A stretch of 52,558 bases of DNA from Iphinoe sp. HA4291-MV1 (GCA_019359415.1 JAHHHH010000051.1:1-52558), one strand, 5' to 3'; positions 8,757 through 17,588 are shown, numbered from the stretch's first letter. Numbers and translations: made by a program. Notes: a model not told the origin generated them from the sequence alone.

Positions 8757-9055
8757 CATCCGGAAGAATAAAAAAGCGTAGACGCAAAAAAGTGTCCCGC
8801 AAATGGAACTTGCTTTAACTGATTCGGCGGAATTCAAGAGTCCGCCTATGCGGTGGGGTGCATCACGCCGGGGAATTGTGAGGTACATCCTTTATGGATG
8901 TCCGAGCAATTCCCATATTTGTCCGGAATGACTTTACTGGTAAGTGTAGATAATAGTAAGATATAAAAACTAAGGAGGTGATTTGAGTGCTACACAAAAC
9001 CGTACAGGTTCGTTTATACCCATCCAAACAACAGCAAATACAGCTAAAGTCTGGG
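8757..9055 (+). mobile_element. IS200/IS605-type remnant: left end plus start of tnpB
   Basis: Between the terminator and the truncated Uma2 gene lies non-coding sequence with subterminal hairpins: GGCGGA/TCCGCC at 8826-8846, and a longer one at 8871-8914 with arms GGGAATTG and CAATTCCC. The first codons of a tnpB gene with a strong ribosome binding site follow. This is the arrangement expected at a left end of an IS605-family or solitary tnpB element. The right end, the rest of tnpB and its guide RNA region are absent. The outer left boundary is uncertain. Confidence 0.55.
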
Positions 9056-9527
9056 GTGCTGCATCTGGGTAAAAAACGGTAATGCTTCTGGCTTTACTAT
9101 CTACCACCCAAACCCGTAGCACCTTAGCATCTTCTAAATAGTCTTTTGCTTTAGCAGCCATTTGTCCAAAGGTTTGTCCTGGCGAAATGATCTCAATGAC
9201 CAAATCTGGGGGAACAGGGCAAGCTTCATCCTCATCCCAGTTGGCAGGTAAACGTTCATAAGAAATGTACAATAGGTCAGGTGTTGGCACCCAATCTCGC
9301 CCTTGACGAGTTAATGTGATTGCCCATTCTGGGCAGACTTCTCCGCGTCCCTCACACCATTGCTCAATCAGATAGAGAAGGGCGCGGGTTAACTTGGAGT
9401 GAAAAAACTTGGGTGACATCTTAGGAATTGCTTGACCATCAACCAGTTCGTAAGTGATATCTCCGTCGCCTGGGGGAAGATTCAAGAACTGTTGCAAGGT
9501 CAGTTGATTGTTGGCTTGGAGTATCAT
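8970..9527 (-). CDS. Uma2-family (DUF820) putative nuclease-fold protein, 3'-truncated
   Basis: Uma2 proteins are abundant in cyanobacteria and have a PD-(D/E)xK nuclease-like fold, but their role is not established. The N-terminal part is typical: LTLQQFLNLPPGDGDITYELVDGQAIPKMSP, then WVPTPDLLYISYERLP, PPDLVIEIISPGQTFGQMAAKAKDYLEDAKVLRVWVVD with the core D-VIE-S pattern. After FYPDAAPQTL the expected C-terminal strand and helix (about 30-40 residues) are replaced by AVFAVVWMGINEPVRF..., which is the antisense of the tnpB fragment. I choose the ATG at 9527 (MILQANNQ). The frame is open for 27 more codons upstream but without family similarity. The product may be misfolded. Confidence 0.75.
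   Translation of the reverse strand: MILQANNQLTLQQFLNLPPGDGDITYELVDGQAIPKMSPKFFHSKLTRALLYLIEQWCEGRGEVCPEWAITLTRQGRDWVPTPDLLYISYERLPANWDEDEACPVPPDLVIEIISPGQTFGQMAAKAKDYLEDAKVLRVWVVDSKARSITVFYPDAAPQTLAVFAVVWMGINEPVRFCVALKSPP
8987..9082 (+). pseudogene. tnpB: 5' fragment of tnpB (RNA-guided nuclease of IS605 elements)
   Basis: An AAGGAGG ribosome binding site (8972-8978) precedes a GTG start. The translation begins VLHKTVQVRLYPSKQQQIQL, which fits the invariant TnpB N-terminus (K-x-F/V-RLYP-x-x-x-Q). After about 20 residues the family similarity stops and the frame runs into antisense Uma2 sequence, ending at a TAA at 9080. Only the beginning of the gene remains, so it is dead. Confidence 0.65.
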
Positions 9528-9610
9528 AACGCAAGTCAGGTGGCGGCTATTCTTAATTTTAAGCGTTACTGAATTCGAGTATGAAATGACAAAATCAACA
9601 AATAACACTA

Positions 9611-9716
9611 GCTATAACAGTCTTAAATCATTCGTGAAAAACAAGATCCCCGACTTCTGGTAAGAAGTCGGGGATCTGTGTCTTCAATTTTCACAAATCA
9701 AATAAGATTGCTATAG
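9611..9716. mobile_element. MITE-like element, family B, with strong central hairpin
   Basis: The left end CTATAACAGTCTTAAATCAT and the right end (AATAAGATTGCTATAG) are imperfect inverted repeats of about 28 bp. Between them lies a perfect 15-bp hairpin, AGATCCCCGACTTCT and its complement (9644-9677). Related ends occur at 98-127, 20708-20734 and 31531-31618. No target duplication is clear. Confidence 0.7.
9644..9677 (-). terminator. Probable terminator of aroB, supplied by the repeat element
   Basis: Downstream of aroB on the minus strand, a perfect 15-bp GC-rich stem with a 4-base loop is followed by TTGTTTTTC. This has the form of an intrinsic terminator. It is the central hairpin of the family B element, so a mobile repeat may now end aroB transcription. 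Confidence 0.55.
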
Positions 9717-9753
9717 GCGTGTGCCCTCTGCGCTTGGTGCTTTGAAATTCAAT

Positions 9754-10947
9754 TCATACTTTAAATGACATTTCCTGTAACACTTGTCGGATAGTATCTG
9801 ATGGCACTTGGTCAGTCACCGTCACGACACCTATTTGCGTAGGCAATACAAATCGTACTTTACCAGCTTGAACTTTCTTGTCTACTTGCAAAGCCTCAAT
9901 AATTGCTTCAATATCCACCCCATCTGGCAACTTCGTCGGTAAACCCGCTTTTTGAATTAAGGCGTCTTGACGTTCAGCTTCTTCCTTTTGCCACATTCCT
10001 AGTTTCACAGCAATCTGCCCTGCTGCAACCATCCCAATAGCGACTGCTTCCCCATGATTCACGACTCGATAACCCGTCAAGCTTTCCACTGCATGCCCAA
10101 TGGTATGACCATAGTTGAGAATTGCTCTCAGTCCTGCTTCTTTCTCATCCTTGCCGACGACATCGGCTTTTGCTTGACAAGAGCGCGTTAATATGCTTTC
10201 TATCAATTCTGCCTTAACGTAACGGAGTTGATCCAAGCGTTTGCTTGCTTCCATCTGGGCAAACAACTCCGCATCCCAAATCACCCCATACTTGATGACT
10301 TCTGCCATTCCAGCACGAAACTCACGAACTGGCAATGTTTTCAGTACTTCTGGGTCAATGAAAACCAAACGTGGTTGATGGAATGCCCCAATCAAGTTTT
10401 TGCCTTGGGGATGATTGACACCAGTTTTGCCACCTATTGCTGCATCTACCATTGCTAAAAGTGAGGTTGGCACTTGTACAAAGTTAATCCCTCGTAGCCA
10501 AGTGGCAGCAGCAAAGCCAGTCATATCTCCAATGACTCCTCCCCCTAAAGCTACCATAGTTGAGGAGCGTTCTATGCGGTTTAAGAGCGCAGTATCGTAG
10601 ATTTTCTGCACGGAATTGAGGGTTTTGTAGCGTTCACCGGCGCTTAAATTGCAGTTAACAACTTCAAATCCAGCAGCTTCTAAAGATGTCAGAACCCTTT
10701 CACCATAGTGTTTAAAAATAGTCGGGTTAGAAACCAGCAGGACTTTCTTGCCCAGCTTCAGATTGCTCATCATCTCGCCCAGCTGATCTATGCTCTCTGG
10801 TGCGATCAGCAATGCTTGTGCCCCTTGGGCGATCGCTCTTTGGGCGGCTTCCTCTGGGAGCATCGCCACTTGCGGCGCTGTTCCTTGTCCCCCAATCACT
10901 ATTTCATAAGACTGTTGTGGTAGATTTACGTTAATAATAAAAGCCAT
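9754..10947 (-). CDS. aroB: 3-Dehydroquinate synthase with an in-frame repeat insertion
   Basis: This cytoplasmic NAD- and metal-dependent enzyme converts DAHP to 3-dehydroquinate, step two of the shikimate pathway. The family pattern is complete: [90 protein letters not shown] (metal His) and HGEAVAIGM. From the ATG at 10947 the protein has 397 residues, about 30 more than usual. The excess lies at residues 19-47 ([20 protein letters not shown]...), between the strand SYEIVI and the [10 protein letters not shown] segment, where relatives run on directly. The inserted DNA resembles the intergenic repeat at 2560-2632. An upstream TTG at 10953 is a weaker start. Confidence 0.93.
   Translation of the reverse strand: MAFIINVNLPQQSYEIVIGGQGTAPQVAMLPEEAAQRAIAQGAQALLIAPESIDQLGEMMSNLKLGKKVLLVSNPTIFKHYGERVLTSLEAAGFEVVNCNLSAGERYKTLNSVQKIYDTALLNRIERSSTMVALGGGVIGDMTGFAAATWLRGINFVQVPTSLLAMVDAAIGGKTGVNHPQGKNLIGAFHQPRLVFIDPEVLKTLPVREFRAGMAEVIKYGVIWDAELFAQMEASKRLDQLRYVKAELIESILTRSCQAKADVVGKDEKEAGLRAILNYGHTIGHAVESLTGYRVVNHGEAVAIGMVAAGQIAVKLGMWQKEEAERQDALIQKAGLPTKLPDGVDIEAIIEALQVDKKVQAGKVRFVLPTQIGVVTVTDQVPSDTIRQVLQEMSFKV
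10801..10890 (-). repeat. Palindromic HIP1-containing repeat inside aroB
   Basis: On the minus strand the stretch reads GCGATGCTCCCAGAGGAAGC, then CGCCCAAAGAGCGATCGC. It aligns with AATGCTCCCAAAGGAGCCGC...GGGCGATCGC of the intergenic repeat at 2560-2632. It keeps the aroB frame open and adds about 29 codons. Confidence 0.65.
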
Positions 10948-11100
10948 AACCAAACCCCAAACAAGCTCCCGACCGCTGTATTCTACAGCATCAACACTCC
11001 TTATTCCGAATGTGAAAGGCTTTGGTGGTTCAACTTCTCAATAGTATCCACCCTCTGAAAACTGATAGGAGCATTGCGACTAATTATTCAAAACATGAGG

Positions 11101-11216
11101 CACAGTTATCAGTTATCAGTTATTACTTGCTTGATAACTGATAACCCTTCGGGTTCGCCAGTCGCCTACGGAGGGAGACCCTCCTGCAGCGCTGGCTCAC
11201 TGATAACTGCTCACTG
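11101..11216. repeat. CAGTTATCAGT-type repeat block between aroB and the secreted protein gene
   Basis: Copies of CAGTTATCAGTTATCAGT and its complement ACTGATAACTG flank a GC-rich palindromic insert (CCCTTCGGGTTCGCC, GGAGGGAGACCCTCC). No gene is seen in 10948-11218. The first part (10948-11100) is the aroB leader. Confidence 0.6.
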
Positions 11217-11218
11217 TT

Positions 11219-11605
11219 TTAATTAGTAGTCTCCTGAATAACCTCACCAGGAGCATTAATCTCAACGGATCTGTTACCAGCTTGGTCAACAGAGATGCGG
11301 AATAAGCGTTCACCTTGAGATGTGGTATAACTTGTCTGTTGATCTGAATTTTGAACTTGAACAGGGGCACTGTTCAATTGCAGCTTATTCGTTTTTTTAT
11401 CAAAGACATTCATACGCGTTTGGGTTCCTTGGCGAAAAACCCTTACACTGTAGTTTGGTGTTTGGAAGGTAGTGACCGTCGTTTGTGCTGTGGTGGGTGT
11501 GGTAGAGGGTTTCTTGACTGTTTGGGCGGCAACAATTCCAGGTGCAAATCCTAATCCAGTGAGAACCACCAAAGCGCTAGCAAGAAAAGCGTATTTCGTA
11601 ATCAT
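11219..11605 (-). CDS. Small secreted protein, unknown function
   Basis: It has 128 residues. The first 27 or so form a signal peptide (MITKYAFLASALVVLTGLGF, then a likely cut after VAA/QTV), so it is probably exported to the periplasm. A Thr/Pro-rich linker follows, then a small domain with YSVRVFRQGTQTRMNVFDKKT and GERLFRISVDQAGNRSVEI, which looks like beta strands. Similar proteins seem to occur in other cyanobacteria but I recognise no functional family. The stop codon is directly followed by the CAGTTATCAGT repeat block. Confidence 0.7.
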   Translation of the reverse strand: MITKYAFLASALVVLTGLGFAPGIVAAQTVKKPSTTPTTAQTTVTTFQTPNYSVRVFRQGTQTRMNVFDKKTNKLQLNSAPVQVQNSDQQTSYTTSQGERLFRISVDQAGNRSVEINAPGEVIQETTN

Positions 11606-11768
11606 AAGTTGTTATTCTATTGTTATAGTCACAAGAAATCTAAATCGATTGTAACTATAATTCCTGTTGTTGTAGGGTAACTCAAGAAAGGTTCAAGAAA
11701 TATTTTTATTGAGTGCTCCATCTATAAATGATTGAATAATATTTATAAACGATTGTGGAGAAACTTCA

Positions 11769-11864
11769 ATGTTTGGTGTCATTGCTTACATACTCTTCTT
11801 AGGTCTGTTCTTTGGTATTGCTGTTGGGTTGCTTTTCGGTTTTCGTGCTATTAAGCTGATTTAG
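11769..11864 (+). CDS. petL: Cytochrome b6f complex subunit PetL
   Basis: This 31-residue single-span membrane protein starts MFGVIAYILFLGLFFGIAVG and ends GFRAIKLI. It fits the PetL pattern: a short N-terminus, one transmembrane helix with small residues, and an LLFG(L/F)R-x-(I/A)K tail. PetL sits at the periphery of the cytochrome b6f complex in the thylakoid and stabilises the dimer. GGAG lies 8-10 bases upstream of the ATG. The gene stands alone, convergent with bioB, as is usual for petL in cyanobacteria. Confidence 0.85.
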   Translation: MFGVIAYILFLGLFFGIAVGLLFGFRAIKLI

Positions 11865-11879
11865 GGCAACGAATAAGCT

Positions 11880-11941
11880 AACGGATGTAACCGATGATTT
11901 GTCTTTTAGATTCACGAGATAACTTATCCGTTACATCCGTT
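11880..11941. terminator. Inverted repeat between convergent petL and bioB
   Basis: AACGGATGTAAC (11880-11891) and GTTACATCCGTT (11930-11941) are perfect 12-bp inverted repeats. Outer partial repeats (GGCAACG / CGTTGCC) extend the structure. It sits in the 110-base gap between the two convergent genes. No T-run follows directly, so a terminator role is plausible but not certain. It could also be a small repeat element. Confidence 0.4.
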
Positions 11942-11974
11942 CAATCATCCGTTGCCAGTTTTTGCCTGAGATTT

Positions 11975-12985
11975 TTATCCAACGACGGCTTCCACAGGTG
12001 CCTTCTGTTGACCAACGAAAGGAGAACGCGCCTCTAGACCGAGTAAATTCAGCATTTGGTGGTCAGCATCGTATCCTGGACAGGGAGTAGTCACTGTTAA
12101 CATATGCCCATTGTCGCTGGAAAAGATAGAATTAGCTCCAGCTAAGAAGCACAAAGCCTGTTCTACCTGCGAAAGTCTCGCTCTGCCTGCACTAAGACGA
12201 ATATCAGAAGCAGGCATTAAAATACGTGCTGTGGCAATCATTCGCACCACATCCCAGATGGGAACATCTGGTTGATTTTCTAAGGGTGTGCCCTGAACTT
12301 GTGAGAGAATATTAATTGGTACTGACTCTGGATGTGGACACAGGGTTCCTAGAGTATGCAACATAGACACGCGGTCATCCACGCTTTCGCCTAAGCCGAG
12401 AATACCGCCTGAGCACACAGTTACATTTGTCTGTCGGACATGATGAATTGTGTTAAGGCGATCGCTGTAAGTCCTAGTTGTAATGATAGTGCTGTAGTAG
12501 TCCTGCGAGGTATCCAAATTATGGTTATAGGCATAAAGCCCTGCTTCTTCCAAACGCTTGGCTTGTGCTTGGGTTAGCATACCTAAGGTACAGCAGACTT
12601 CTAGTCCCAATGCTGTGACCTCTTTGACCATTTCCAACACTTGCTCAAATTGGGAGTTATCGCGCACCTCTCGCCAAGCAGCGCCCATGCAGACACGACT
12701 CACGCCACTTTCTTTTGCTTGTTGGGCAATGCTAACGACTGTTTCTTTTTCTAAGAGTGCTTGTGCTTTAACCTCTGTTTTGTAGCGGGAGGACTGTGCA
12801 CAGTAGCTACAATCTTCTGGACAACCCCCTGTTTTTATAGATATCAGCTTACAAACCTGTATTTTGCTTGAGTCATGGAATTGGCGATGCACGCTAGCAG
12901 CTTGGTAGATCAGCTCTAGCAATGGTGTATCATGTATTTTGCGTATTTCTGATTCCTGCCAATCGTACCGTATTACTATTGACAT
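11975..12985 (-). CDS. bioB: Biotin synthase
   Basis: This radical-SAM enzyme inserts sulfur into dethiobiotin in the last step of biotin synthesis. The 336 residues carry the CxxxCxxC cluster motif at C55, C59 and C62 ([13 protein letters not shown]), [32 protein letters not shown] and the C-terminal SAGRARLS arginine motif that binds the auxiliary [2Fe-2S] cluster. Length and order fit the family. The start ATG at 12985 gives an N-terminus ([21 protein letters not shown]) of normal length. No other biotin gene is next to it. Confidence 0.95.
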   Translation of the reverse strand: MSIVIRYDWQESEIRKIHDTPLLELIYQAASVHRQFHDSSKIQVCKLISIKTGGCPEDCSYCAQSSRYKTEVKAQALLEKETVVSIAQQAKESGVSRVCMGAAWREVRDNSQFEQVLEMVKEVTALGLEVCCTLGMLTQAQAKRLEEAGLYAYNHNLDTSQDYYSTIITTRTYSDRLNTIHHVRQTNVTVCSGGILGLGESVDDRVSMLHTLGTLCPHPESVPINILSQVQGTPLENQPDVPIWDVVRMIATARILMPASDIRLSAGRARLSQVEQALCFLAGANSIFSSDNGHMLTVTTPCPGYDADHQMLNLLGLEARSPFVGQQKAPVEAVVG

Positions 12986-13127
12986 TTCTATCCTTTATAG
13001 GGTCTTTGGATAATTTTAGCTCTTCGGTGAAGCATTAACTAACCAATGTTGGTAATCCAGAAATCCTCGCTGCTGCTAAATTATGAAAGGGGAAGTCATA
13101 GCTTTTGAAGCAAATATTCAGTAGTAT

Positions 13128-13700
13128 ATGGAATTGGAATTGCCAAATATTACAACAAAACGCCTGTTATTAAGACTAGCAACTAAGGAGGATATACCTG
13201 CAATCCTTAACTTTTATACTCAAAACAAAACATATCTCACTCCATTCTCTCCTCTTTTGTTTGATAACTTCTTTACAGAAGAGTATTGGCAAAATAGGGT
13301 AGAAAATAACTATTTAGAATTTATTAACGATATATCATTAAAATTATTTATTTTTTCTAAAACTAATCAAAAAAGCATTATTGGATTTATCAACTTTTCT
13401 AATTTTGTCAGAAGAGCCGCTCAATACTGTAATGTAGGATACGGTCTTGCAGAAGCTGAACAAGGAAAGGGTTATATGACAGAAGCACTGCAAGCTGCTA
13501 TTCACTATGTATTTCAAGACTTAAACATGCACCGAATTATGGCAAATTATATACCTCACAATCAGCGCAGTGGTAACGTACTGAGAAGGTTAGGATTTGT
13601 TGTAGAAGGCTATGCCAGAGACTATTTATTAATTAATGGAAAATGGCAAGACCACATTCTTACAAGTATCACTAATCCTAACTGGCGAGCAAACCCATAA
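13128..13700 (+). CDS. GNAT acetyltransferase, RimJ/RimL type
   Basis: This is an acetyl-CoA-dependent N-acetyltransferase of 190 residues. The N-terminus TKRLLLRLATKEDIPAILNF, the acetyl-CoA loop AEQGKGYMTEALQAAIHYVF (Q/RxxGxG/A type) and NQRSGNVLRRLGFVVEGYARDYL are typical of the RimJ/RimL group that acetylates protein N-termini such as ribosomal protein S5 alanine. Which substrate is used here cannot be read from sequence. Confidence 0.85.
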   Translation: MELELPNITTKRLLLRLATKEDIPAILNFYTQNKTYLTPFSPLLFDNFFTEEYWQNRVENNYLEFINDISLKLFIFSKTNQKSIIGFINFSNFVRRAAQYCNVGYGLAEAEQGKGYMTEALQAAIHYVFQDLNMHRIMANYIPHNQRSGNVLRRLGFVVEGYARDYLLINGKWQDHILTSITNPNWRANP

Positions 13701-13782
13701 GCTTTTACACATCAAATTCAAAGACTTAAACCCCAACAGAACGACACCCCACAACAATTTTGGATAACTTGGATAAATAGTA

Positions 13783-15240
13783 ATGACTTTGGCTGAAACT
13801 CTAAACAACACGAATTCTACTAATCCTTTTCTCAATCTCCGCTACGAACCCGCCCTTGAATCTGTGGGTGACGACTATTACGATAAGGTTGCTGCAGCTG
13901 AATTTCCCCAACATATTCTGCGCTGGCGCAATGATGCACTCCTACCCCGCTTAGGATTAAACCCGCAATTCGTAAAAAACGAACACTTTATCTGTGCTTT
14001 TGGGAAATTTGAGGAACGAAAACCACTTTTGGCGCTGCGCTACCACGGTTATCAATTTGGCGAATATAACCCTTTTTTAGGTGATGGTAGGGGCTTTCTC
14101 TACGGACAAGTACGCGGTATTGATGGGGAACTGTATGACTTTGGCACCAAAGGTTCTGGTAGAACACCTTACTCCCGTGGTGGCGATGGTATGCTAACAC
14201 TCAAGGGCGGAGTACGGGAAATTCTTGCTGCAGAAATGTTACACCACTTGGGTGTACGTACTTCACGCTGTTTAAGCATGATCGAAACAGGCTTATCCCT
14301 TTGGCGAGGCGATGAACCTTCTCCTACCCGTTCTTCAGTGATTGTCAGGATGGGGCGATCGCATATTCGATTTGGCACTTTTGAACGATTGCACTATTTG
14401 CGACGTCCAGATTTGACCAAAAAGCTATTAGACCATGTCATTGAGCAGTATTATCGATATTTAATGAGCGAAGAAGATAAGTATGCTCTATTTTACGCAG
14501 ATTTAGTCAAACGGACAGCAGAACTGGTAGCGCAGTGGATGGCAGCTGGTTTTTGTCATGCAGTGCTGAATACAGATAATATGTCAATAACTGGGGAAAG
14601 TTTTGACTATGGTCCCTACGCGTTTATTACAAGTTACCAGCCCTACTTTACGGCTGCGTATTTCGATTATTATGGACGCTACTGTTATACTCATCAACCT
14701 AGTATTTGTAAGTGGAATTTAGAAACACTGCAAGATGCGCTCAAAGCTGTTATTGATCCAACTGATATGCAGGCTGGATTGGCTAGATTTGATGAGTATT
14801 ATCAGAGTGAATACCGCACTTTAATGTTGAAGAAGTTGGGTTTTGAGCAATTGTCACATCCAGAAGCTGATGAACTTTTAAAGCTCACGATTCAATTTTT
14901 GCAAGATAGTCAAGTCGGTTATCATCACTTCTTTTACGAGATGGCTCGCACCTTCTCATTGAAATGGAGAGATGAACCAGGCTTGATGATGGCAAATTCG
15001 GATATTGTACCAGCATCTGGGGTATCAGAAGTTTTTGATAATTTGTGTATCTTGTACCATAAAATATTAAATGATTTTGACCTAGGGCAAATAGAGAATA
15101 TTGCCCAAACTCTAGCTCGTTACAATCCCAAAACTGTGATACTTAGACCCGTGATTGAATCAATTTGGGAATCCATTGTTCAGGAAGATAATTGGCAACC
15201 TTTTTATGAGTTAATTGAGCGTATTCAGTCTGGAAATTAG
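13783..15240 (+). CDS. selO: Protein adenylyltransferase SelO
   Basis: SelO is a pseudokinase-fold enzyme that transfers AMP to Ser/Thr/Tyr of proteins and is linked to redox stress in other bacteria. The 485 residues show the family signatures: [19 protein letters not shown] (nucleotide-binding loop), [19 protein letters not shown], and [23 protein letters not shown] with the metal-binding Asn and Asp. The length is that of the standard bacterial protein. Neighbours do not suggest a specific partner. Confidence 0.93.
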   Translation: MTLAETLNNTNSTNPFLNLRYEPALESVGDDYYDKVAAAEFPQHILRWRNDALLPRLGLNPQFVKNEHFICAFGKFEERKPLLALRYHGYQFGEYNPFLGDGRGFLYGQVRGIDGELYDFGTKGSGRTPYSRGGDGMLTLKGGVREILAAEMLHHLGVRTSRCLSMIETGLSLWRGDEPSPTRSSVIVRMGRSHIRFGTFERLHYLRRPDLTKKLLDHVIEQYYRYLMSEEDKYALFYADLVKRTAELVAQWMAAGFCHAVLNTDNMSITGESFDYGPYAFITSYQPYFTAAYFDYYGRYCYTHQPSICKWNLETLQDALKAVIDPTDMQAGLARFDEYYQSEYRTLMLKKLGFEQLSHPEADELLKLTIQFLQDSQVGYHHFFYEMARTFSLKWRDEPGLMMANSDIVPASGVSEVFDNLCILYHKILNDFDLGQIENIAQTLARYNPKTVILRPVIESIWESIVQEDNWQPFYELIERIQSGN

Positions 15241-15270
15241 AGAAATGAACTATCCCTAAACCAATTTGCG

Positions 15271-15322
15271 CTTAAATAAGTAAGGTATGTTAACGCAGTG
15301 TAACGCGCCATACTTATTTAAG
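15271..15322. terminator. Inverted repeat downstream of selO
   Basis: CTTAAATAAGTA (15271-15282) and TACTTATTTAAG (15311-15322) are perfect 12-bp arms around a 28-base loop. The arms are AT-rich and there is no T-run. It is a possible terminator or small repeat element. The rest of 15241-15631 is AT-rich and holds no gene that I can see. Confidence 0.4.
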
Positions 15323-15631
15323 ACGTTACAGTGTTTAATATTGCTGTACTAGGGCAGTTAGCTAGCTATCAAACACTTAAATTGCATATTTTCTTCTAAG
15401 AGTCGTCCTTTTTTACTAGTGCATTTATTCTAACAAGGGATGACCCTTACGGGTGTCTCACAACTCAAATAGATCTGCTGTAGTCATTTCAAGTCTAATT
15501 ATATTAAGTTATTAACAAATAATTAAATAGTTCTTAAACAAGAAAACCTATAATGTTTATATAAGGTTTGTATACGAAAAGTTCTATTAGTAACTTTTTA
15601 CACTAAATAGCATCTACTCCTTGTTTGAAAT

Positions 15632-16279
15632 ATGACGACACAAACAGAGATAATTTGGAAACCATCTGTGTTCGCTCGTAAAGTCGTTGGTAGAATCAGC
15701 TTTATTTTCTATCAACTTTCAGTAGGTCGGTTTCGCGGATTTGATTTGTATCTCGATTCTCCTGATCGCCTAGTATTAGAAGATGTCATTATTCCTTACT
15801 TTATCTCCCGTTCTGAATATCACAAAATTCTTTTTGTTGGATGTGAGTGGTACAACAAACCTTATAGACAGTTATTTAGAAATCAAGAATACTGGACAAT
15901 AGAAATTGAGGAATGGAAGAAGAGGTATGCCTCTAAAAGACACATTATTGATAGTCTTCTGAACTTAGATCTTCATATAGAAAACAATTATTTCGATATA
16001 ATTATTTATAATGGAGTATTCGGACACGGAATCAATTCCAGAGAAGATGTTGAAGAGTCATTTAATCAATGCTATAAAGCTCTTCGTGAAGGAGGTATTT
16101 TAGTCTTTGGTTGGAATAATGTCCCTCAGTATACACCTATTCCTGTGACGACAGAGTGCGAAAACTTGAAGAAATTTGATGATTATTTTTTTGAACCTTT
16201 ATCCACTTCCGAATACCTAGTACCAAATACTGAGTTTAAGCACACATATCATTTCTATAAAAAGCCAGTGGCAAACTAA
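15632..16279 (+). CDS. Divergent class I methyltransferase-like protein
   Basis: It has 215 residues. The central part has a Rossmann methyltransferase layout: KILFVGCEWYNKPY in place of the usual SAM-binding motif I, WTIEIEEWKKR as strand two, FDIIIYNGVFGHGINSREDVEESFNQCYKALREGGILVFGWNNV as motifs IV to post-I. The GxGxG loop is degenerate (VGCEWY), so SAM binding is uncertain. The first 50 residues (WKPSVFARKVVGRISFIFYQ) may be an amphipathic segment. A methyltransferase of a glycan or lipid pathway is possible. I do not recognise a named family. Confidence 0.65.
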   Translation: MTTQTEIIWKPSVFARKVVGRISFIFYQLSVGRFRGFDLYLDSPDRLVLEDVIIPYFISRSEYHKILFVGCEWYNKPYRQLFRNQEYWTIEIEEWKKRYASKRHIIDSLLNLDLHIENNYFDIIIYNGVFGHGINSREDVEESFNQCYKALREGGILVFGWNNVPQYTPIPVTTECENLKKFDDYFFEPLSTSEYLVPNTEFKHTYHFYKKPVAN

Positions 16280-16312
16280 AATAGAAGGATTGTTGTCTTG
16301 TAATCATCAAAT

Positions 16313-17134
16313 CTAAACATCGTTTGGTCGATAGACAGCACCAAACGAGTGGTCAGTATTAACCTCAATAACTAAATCAACAAATGTAGGAGATTTAACT
16401 AACGGATTGATGAACAATTCTGGGTGCAAAGAACGCCAAAAGTAATTCACGAATTGTTCCACCTCTTTTTCACTCATTCCTGACTTACCAGCAGCAATCA
16501 TTTGTCGTTCCGCCTGCTTACGCCACTCCAAGGAAAGGCGGTAATTTTTGGGATACAGCAAAATCAGGTTATCCAACTGCTCCCACAGTGGTAGGTAGTC
16601 GCTGAGTTTGCTATTCATCTCACGGGCAAACGCCCAATCCTCATCTGTTAGAATTGGCGACGGTGCGGTGTCAAACACAGTAGGAGCAATTGGTCGTACA
16701 CCCACAAACCAACCTTCAAATAAAACAATATCCACATTCTCTACAATTTCCGGAGTCGTTCTATCGCCAGCACCTGTATGGAGAGACTTATCGAAGCGGG
16801 GGACTGCGACAGGACTTTTGGACTGGCGGATTTGGTGAAGTACTGTTAAACCTAATTCTACATCGTGTGTTCCTGGAGGACCACGCCAAATTAAGCGCGG
16901 GTCTTTCTGTTTTAATGCCAAGCGCTCATCATATGTTTTGTATAAATCATCCAAAGATAGACTAAGGGTACGGTATCCCAACTGCTTGAGAGTCTGGCAG
17001 AGAACGTTACACATTGTCGTTTTGCCTGTTCCTTGTCCTCCTAAAATACCTTGTATGATGGGACGCCCCAACTGTTGGCGATAAGATACCAGTTGTTTTG
17101 CCAAAGATAGCCAAAAATTGTAGTCATTAGTCAT
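16313..17134 (-). CDS. glyK: D-glycerate 3-kinase (plant/cyanobacterial GLYK type), possibly short at the N-terminus
   Basis: This P-loop kinase phosphorylates D-glycerate to 3-phosphoglycerate, the last step of photorespiratory carbon recycling. The 273 residues contain Walker A GGQGTGKTT at 32-40, LSLDDLYKTYDERLAL, RGPPGTHDVELGL, PRFDKSLHTGAGDR and FEGWFVGVRPI, all typical. The P-loop lies very near the N-terminus. As I recall the family, plant and many cyanobacterial enzymes have some 50 or more residues before it. The ATG sits inside a TAGTCAT heptamer array (17121-17155), read as ATGACTAATGACTAC, so the repeat supplies the start codon and first residues. No ribosome binding site is seen. 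The 5' part may have been lost. Confidence 0.85.
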   Translation of the reverse strand: MTNDYNFWLSLAKQLVSYRQQLGRPIIQGILGGQGTGKTTMCNVLCQTLKQLGYRTLSLSLDDLYKTYDERLALKQKDPRLIWRGPPGTHDVELGLTVLHQIRQSKSPVAVPRFDKSLHTGAGDRTTPEIVENVDIVLFEGWFVGVRPIAPTVFDTAPSPILTDEDWAFAREMNSKLSDYLPLWEQLDNLILLYPKNYRLSLEWRKQAERQMIAAGKSGMSEKEVEQFVNYFWRSLHPELFINPLVKSPTFVDLVIEVNTDHSFGAVYRPNDV

Positions 17135-17235
17135 TAGTCATTAGTCATTAGTCATTGGGAATTGGGAATTGGGAACAAAAGAGCTGGAAACTAGGAACCG
17201 TGAATCGAGCATTGCCCATTGCCCATTGCCCATTG
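17121..17235. repeat. Heptamer tandem repeats (TAGTCAT, TGGGAAT, GCCCATT)
   Basis: Five tandem TAGTCAT units (17121-17155) run into TGGGAAT units (about 17155-17174). After a short spacer, three GCCCATT units follow near 17214-17235. These are STRR-type arrays as known from heterocystous cyanobacteria. The array overlaps the start codon of the glycerate kinase gene. Confidence 0.9.
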
Positions 17236-17255
17236 TCCCACTTCCCTTTCTTTCT

Positions 17256-17588
17256 TTACGAGCCAAGCTTGAACGCTTCCAGAAACAGGCTGTAGGTGAG
17301 ACCAACTTTGAGGATATTGAGAGATTCTACCCAAAGCGCTTGTCGCTCTCGTATACTACGACTATAAAATATTCTGCTACCAATTTCTGTCAATATCACT
17401 AACGTCCCAGCAACAACAATGTCCCATTCAGCAGTTTGTCCAGCGGTGGTAGCAACTGCACTTCCCAGAAAAAAACCGAACAAAAAACTAATTATCAGAA
17501 CCGAGAACCGTCGCCAAGGATTAAAAAACCATAGCCGGAAGCGCAATGCAATAGCATTGAATAGGTTGTTTAGACGTGTGTTTTGCAT
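17256..17588 (-). CDS. Ycf20-like membrane protein (DUF565)
   Basis: This is a 110-residue membrane protein. N-terminal MQNTRLNNLFNAIALRFRLW and FNPWRRFSVLIISFLFGFFLG, followed by a second hydrophobic stretch (IVVAGTLVILTEIGSRIFY), match the Ycf20/DUF565 family of cyanobacteria and plastids. Its plant relatives affect photoprotection (non-photochemical quenching), but the molecular role is unknown. It lies upstream of the glycerate kinase on the same strand, separated by heptamer repeats. Confidence 0.82.
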   Translation of the reverse strand: MQNTRLNNLFNAIALRFRLWFFNPWRRFSVLIISFLFGFFLGSAVATTAGQTAEWDIVVAGTLVILTEIGSRIFYSRSIRERQALWVESLNILKVGLTYSLFLEAFKLGS

